Shown here: positions 6,309 to 7,553 of the stretch, piece after piece | How the letters are laid out: every line of letters begins with the position of its first letter | How positions within the stretch are numbered: the first letter of the stretch is position 1 | NCBI GenBank assembly: GCA_002408385.1 | Contig: DHSB01000182.1 | Coordinates: 46,702-54,254, forward strand | Length of the DNA stretch: 7,553 bases | Source: Myxococcales bacterium UBA5297 | GTDB lineage: Bacteria > Myxococcota > Myxococcia > Myxococcales > UBA5297 | Direction: 5' to 3' | Program-made: the position numbers and the translations under genes | Notes under the pieces: generated by a model | What the model saw: the letters and a program-made list of their open reading frames with translations, nothing else | Databases searched by the model: none | What the model was told of the DNA's origin: nothing

Positions 6309-6477
6309 GGGGGAGCGGGCCGAGCTCAAGGAGACTTCCCGACACCTTTCGAGCGATCGCCGACCGTCGGGGAGAGACGGGCCGCAAGGATGGACGGCAG
6401 AGCTCCAGCTTCCGCCAAAGGGCGGGCGCTCCCTCCTTTGCTTGGCCCGTGAGCGGTCCCAAGGATCGTCGTCGGGT
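6309..6477. other. Convergent intergenic spacer with one short hairpin
   Basis: No gene is supported between repeat copy B and the stop of the minus-strand epimerase. A 5-bp stem, CCGCC (6412-6416) with GGCGG (6421-6425) around AAAG, lies about 53 bases past the epimerase stop. It has no T-tract on either strand, so it is at best a weak terminator candidate. Confidence 0.4.
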
Positions 6478-7503
6478 TCAATCGCGCCACGAGGGCGGCA
6501 GGTTCCGCTCGATCTCGATGGTCCCGAAGCTCTTGCTCTCGCGTGCGCCGACCTGTTTGGCCCAGATGGCCATGGCGCTGACGCCCTCCTCGAGACCGAC
6601 GTGGCATCTGTAGCCGAGCAGGGCATGCGCCTTGGCGTGCGAGGCTTGAACGTGCGCGACCTCGGGGCGCGCGGGCAGGTAGCGTGGGCGAAAGGCGACG
6701 CCCATCGCGCGGCTGACCGTCTCGCCCAGCTCGTTGAGGGTGACCGGGCGGTCGGACCCGACGTTGAAGACTTGGCCGTAGGCCTCGGGCCGCTCTATCG
6801 ACTGCGCGATGACCGGCGCGACGTCGTCGACATGGGTGAACCCGCGGGTCTGTGTCCCGTCGCCGAAGATGGTCAGGGGCTCGCCACGCAGGGCCTGGTT
6901 CATGAAGATGCCGACCACGTTTCGATAGCGGTCGCCCAGGTTCTGCCGCTCGCCGTAGACGTTGTGGGGCCGAAAAACGATGTAGGGCAGGCCGAATACT
7001 TCGCGGCTGATTCGCAGCTCCTGCTCGACCGCCGATTTGGCGACGCCATAGGGATCTGCGGGCGCGGTCGGCGTCTCCTCGGTGAGCGGCGAGGGCGTAT
7101 GGCCATAGACCGCGGCCGAGGAGGTGAAGACGAAGCAGCGCACCTGGTGATTGATCGAGGCGTTGAGGAGATTCACGCTGCCAATCAGGTTGTTCTCGTA
7201 GTTGAAGCGCTTGATGAAATGGCTCAGCCCCTCGGCGGCATAGGCGGCAAGGTGGAAGACGTAGTCGAACCGCTGGTCGTCGAATAGCCGGTCGAGGAGC
7301 GCCGTATCGAGGATGGAGCCGCGGACGAAGGTGGCGCGCTCGTCGATGTTGCTGCGAAAGCCGCCGGAGAGATCGTCGAGCGCTACGACCTGGTGGCCGC
7401 GCGCGAGCAGCTCGGTGACGAGGTGGGAGCCGATGAAGCCGGCCGCTCCGGTGACGAGGGTCTTGGGGCGGACGGGACCGCTTGCAGGTTCGAGGGGATG
7501 CAC
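6478..7503 (-). CDS. NAD-dependent epimerase/dehydratase (UDP-glucose 4-epimerase-like extended SDR)
   Basis: This 341-residue protein has all landmarks of an extended short-chain dehydrogenase acting on nucleotide sugars. The NAD-binding loop TGAAGFIGSH lies at 18-27, acidic D43-D44 after the second strand, HLAAYAA at 84-90, and the catalytic set S129 (in TSSAAVYG, 127-134), Y152 and K156 (YGVAK). RPHNVYGERQ (178-187), FGDGTQTRGFTHVDD (213-227) and FNVGSDRPVTLNEL (246-259) are typical of GalE/WbpP-type sugar epimerases. The tail FGTIEIERNLPPSW is shared by a subset of these epimerases. The exact sugar cannot be read from sequence. The GTG start gives about 15 residues before the NAD loop, but no clear ribosome binding site precedes it and the frame is open to the right edge, so a start outside the window is possible. 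The gene converges on the unassigned gene at 4903-6195. A role in surface-glycan precursor supply is likely. Confidence 0.92.
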   Translation of the reverse strand: MHPLEPASGPVRPKTLVTGAAGFIGSHLVTELLARGHQVVALDDLSGGFRSNIDERATFVRGSILDTALLDRLFDDQRFDYVFHLAAYAAEGLSHFIKRFNYENNLIGSVNLLNASINHQVRCFVFTSSAAVYGHTPSPLTEETPTAPADPYGVAKSAVEQELRISREVFGLPYIVFRPHNVYGERQNLGDRYRNVVGIFMNQALRGEPLTIFGDGTQTRGFTHVDDVAPVIAQSIERPEAYGQVFNVGSDRPVTLNELGETVSRAMGVAFRPRYLPARPEVAHVQASHAKAHALLGYRCHVGLEEGVSAMAIWAKQVGARESKSFGTIEIERNLPPSWRD

Positions 7504-7553
7504 GCTGCGTCGTTTACCACACGCGGCTTCGGCCCGAGTTTGACAGTCGTTCG

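Noticed and set aside
6412..6425. CCGCC/GGCGG hairpin as terminator of the minus-strand epimerase
   Set aside because: The stem is only 5 bp, has no T-tract, and such pairs are common by chance at this GC content.
7540..7545. TTGACA on the plus strand as a -35 box of a divergent promoter
   Set aside because: The matching -10 region would lie beyond the window, and a single hexamer is not enough to call a promoter.

Overview
This is a very GC-rich bacterial segment (about 70% GC by eye), with strong G/C bias at third codon positions and two likely GTG starts. Codon style, a membrane-fused spermidine-synthase-like protein, a GT-C-type membrane protein carrying a PA14 module and dispersed CTGAGC...AGTCGAAG palindromes fit a high-GC Gram-negative such as Myxococcota or a related deltaproteobacterial or soil/metagenomic lineage. 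That placement is an inference from style, not from a marker gene.

Layout. Positions 1-47 are a G/C-only edge with a 14-C run. Positions 48-2138 (+) encode a polytopic GT-C-like glycosyltransferase-type protein with a PA14 domain inserted near its C-terminus. After a 55-base gap holding competing hairpins and a good ribosome binding site, 2194-4311 (+) encodes a protein with about 12 membrane spans fused to a spermidine-synthase-like SAM-binding domain; the two genes look like an operon. Positions 4312-4902 are mostly non-coding. They hold copy A of a dispersed repeat that starts at the preceding stop codon and contains a 110-base imperfect palindrome, followed by the decayed C-terminal piece of a TPR-type gene (about 4662-4830). 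Positions 4903-6195 (+) encode an unrecognised soluble protein with a helical N-terminal half and a Rossmann/GT-B-looking C-terminal half. Copy B of the repeat starts at its stop codon. Positions 6478-7503 (-) encode a convergent NAD-dependent sugar-nucleotide epimerase.

How it fits together. A GT-C-like membrane protein, a possible soluble glycosyltransferase-like protein and a UDP-sugar-epimerase-type SDR suggest a cell-surface glycan theme, but the genes do not form one clear operon and the link is inferred. I see no phage, CRISPR, toxin-antitoxin or complete insertion sequence. The most distinctive points are the two repeats anchored at stop codons, the PA14 insertion inside the GT-C protein, the unassigned gene at 4903-6195 and the TPR gene relic upstream of it.
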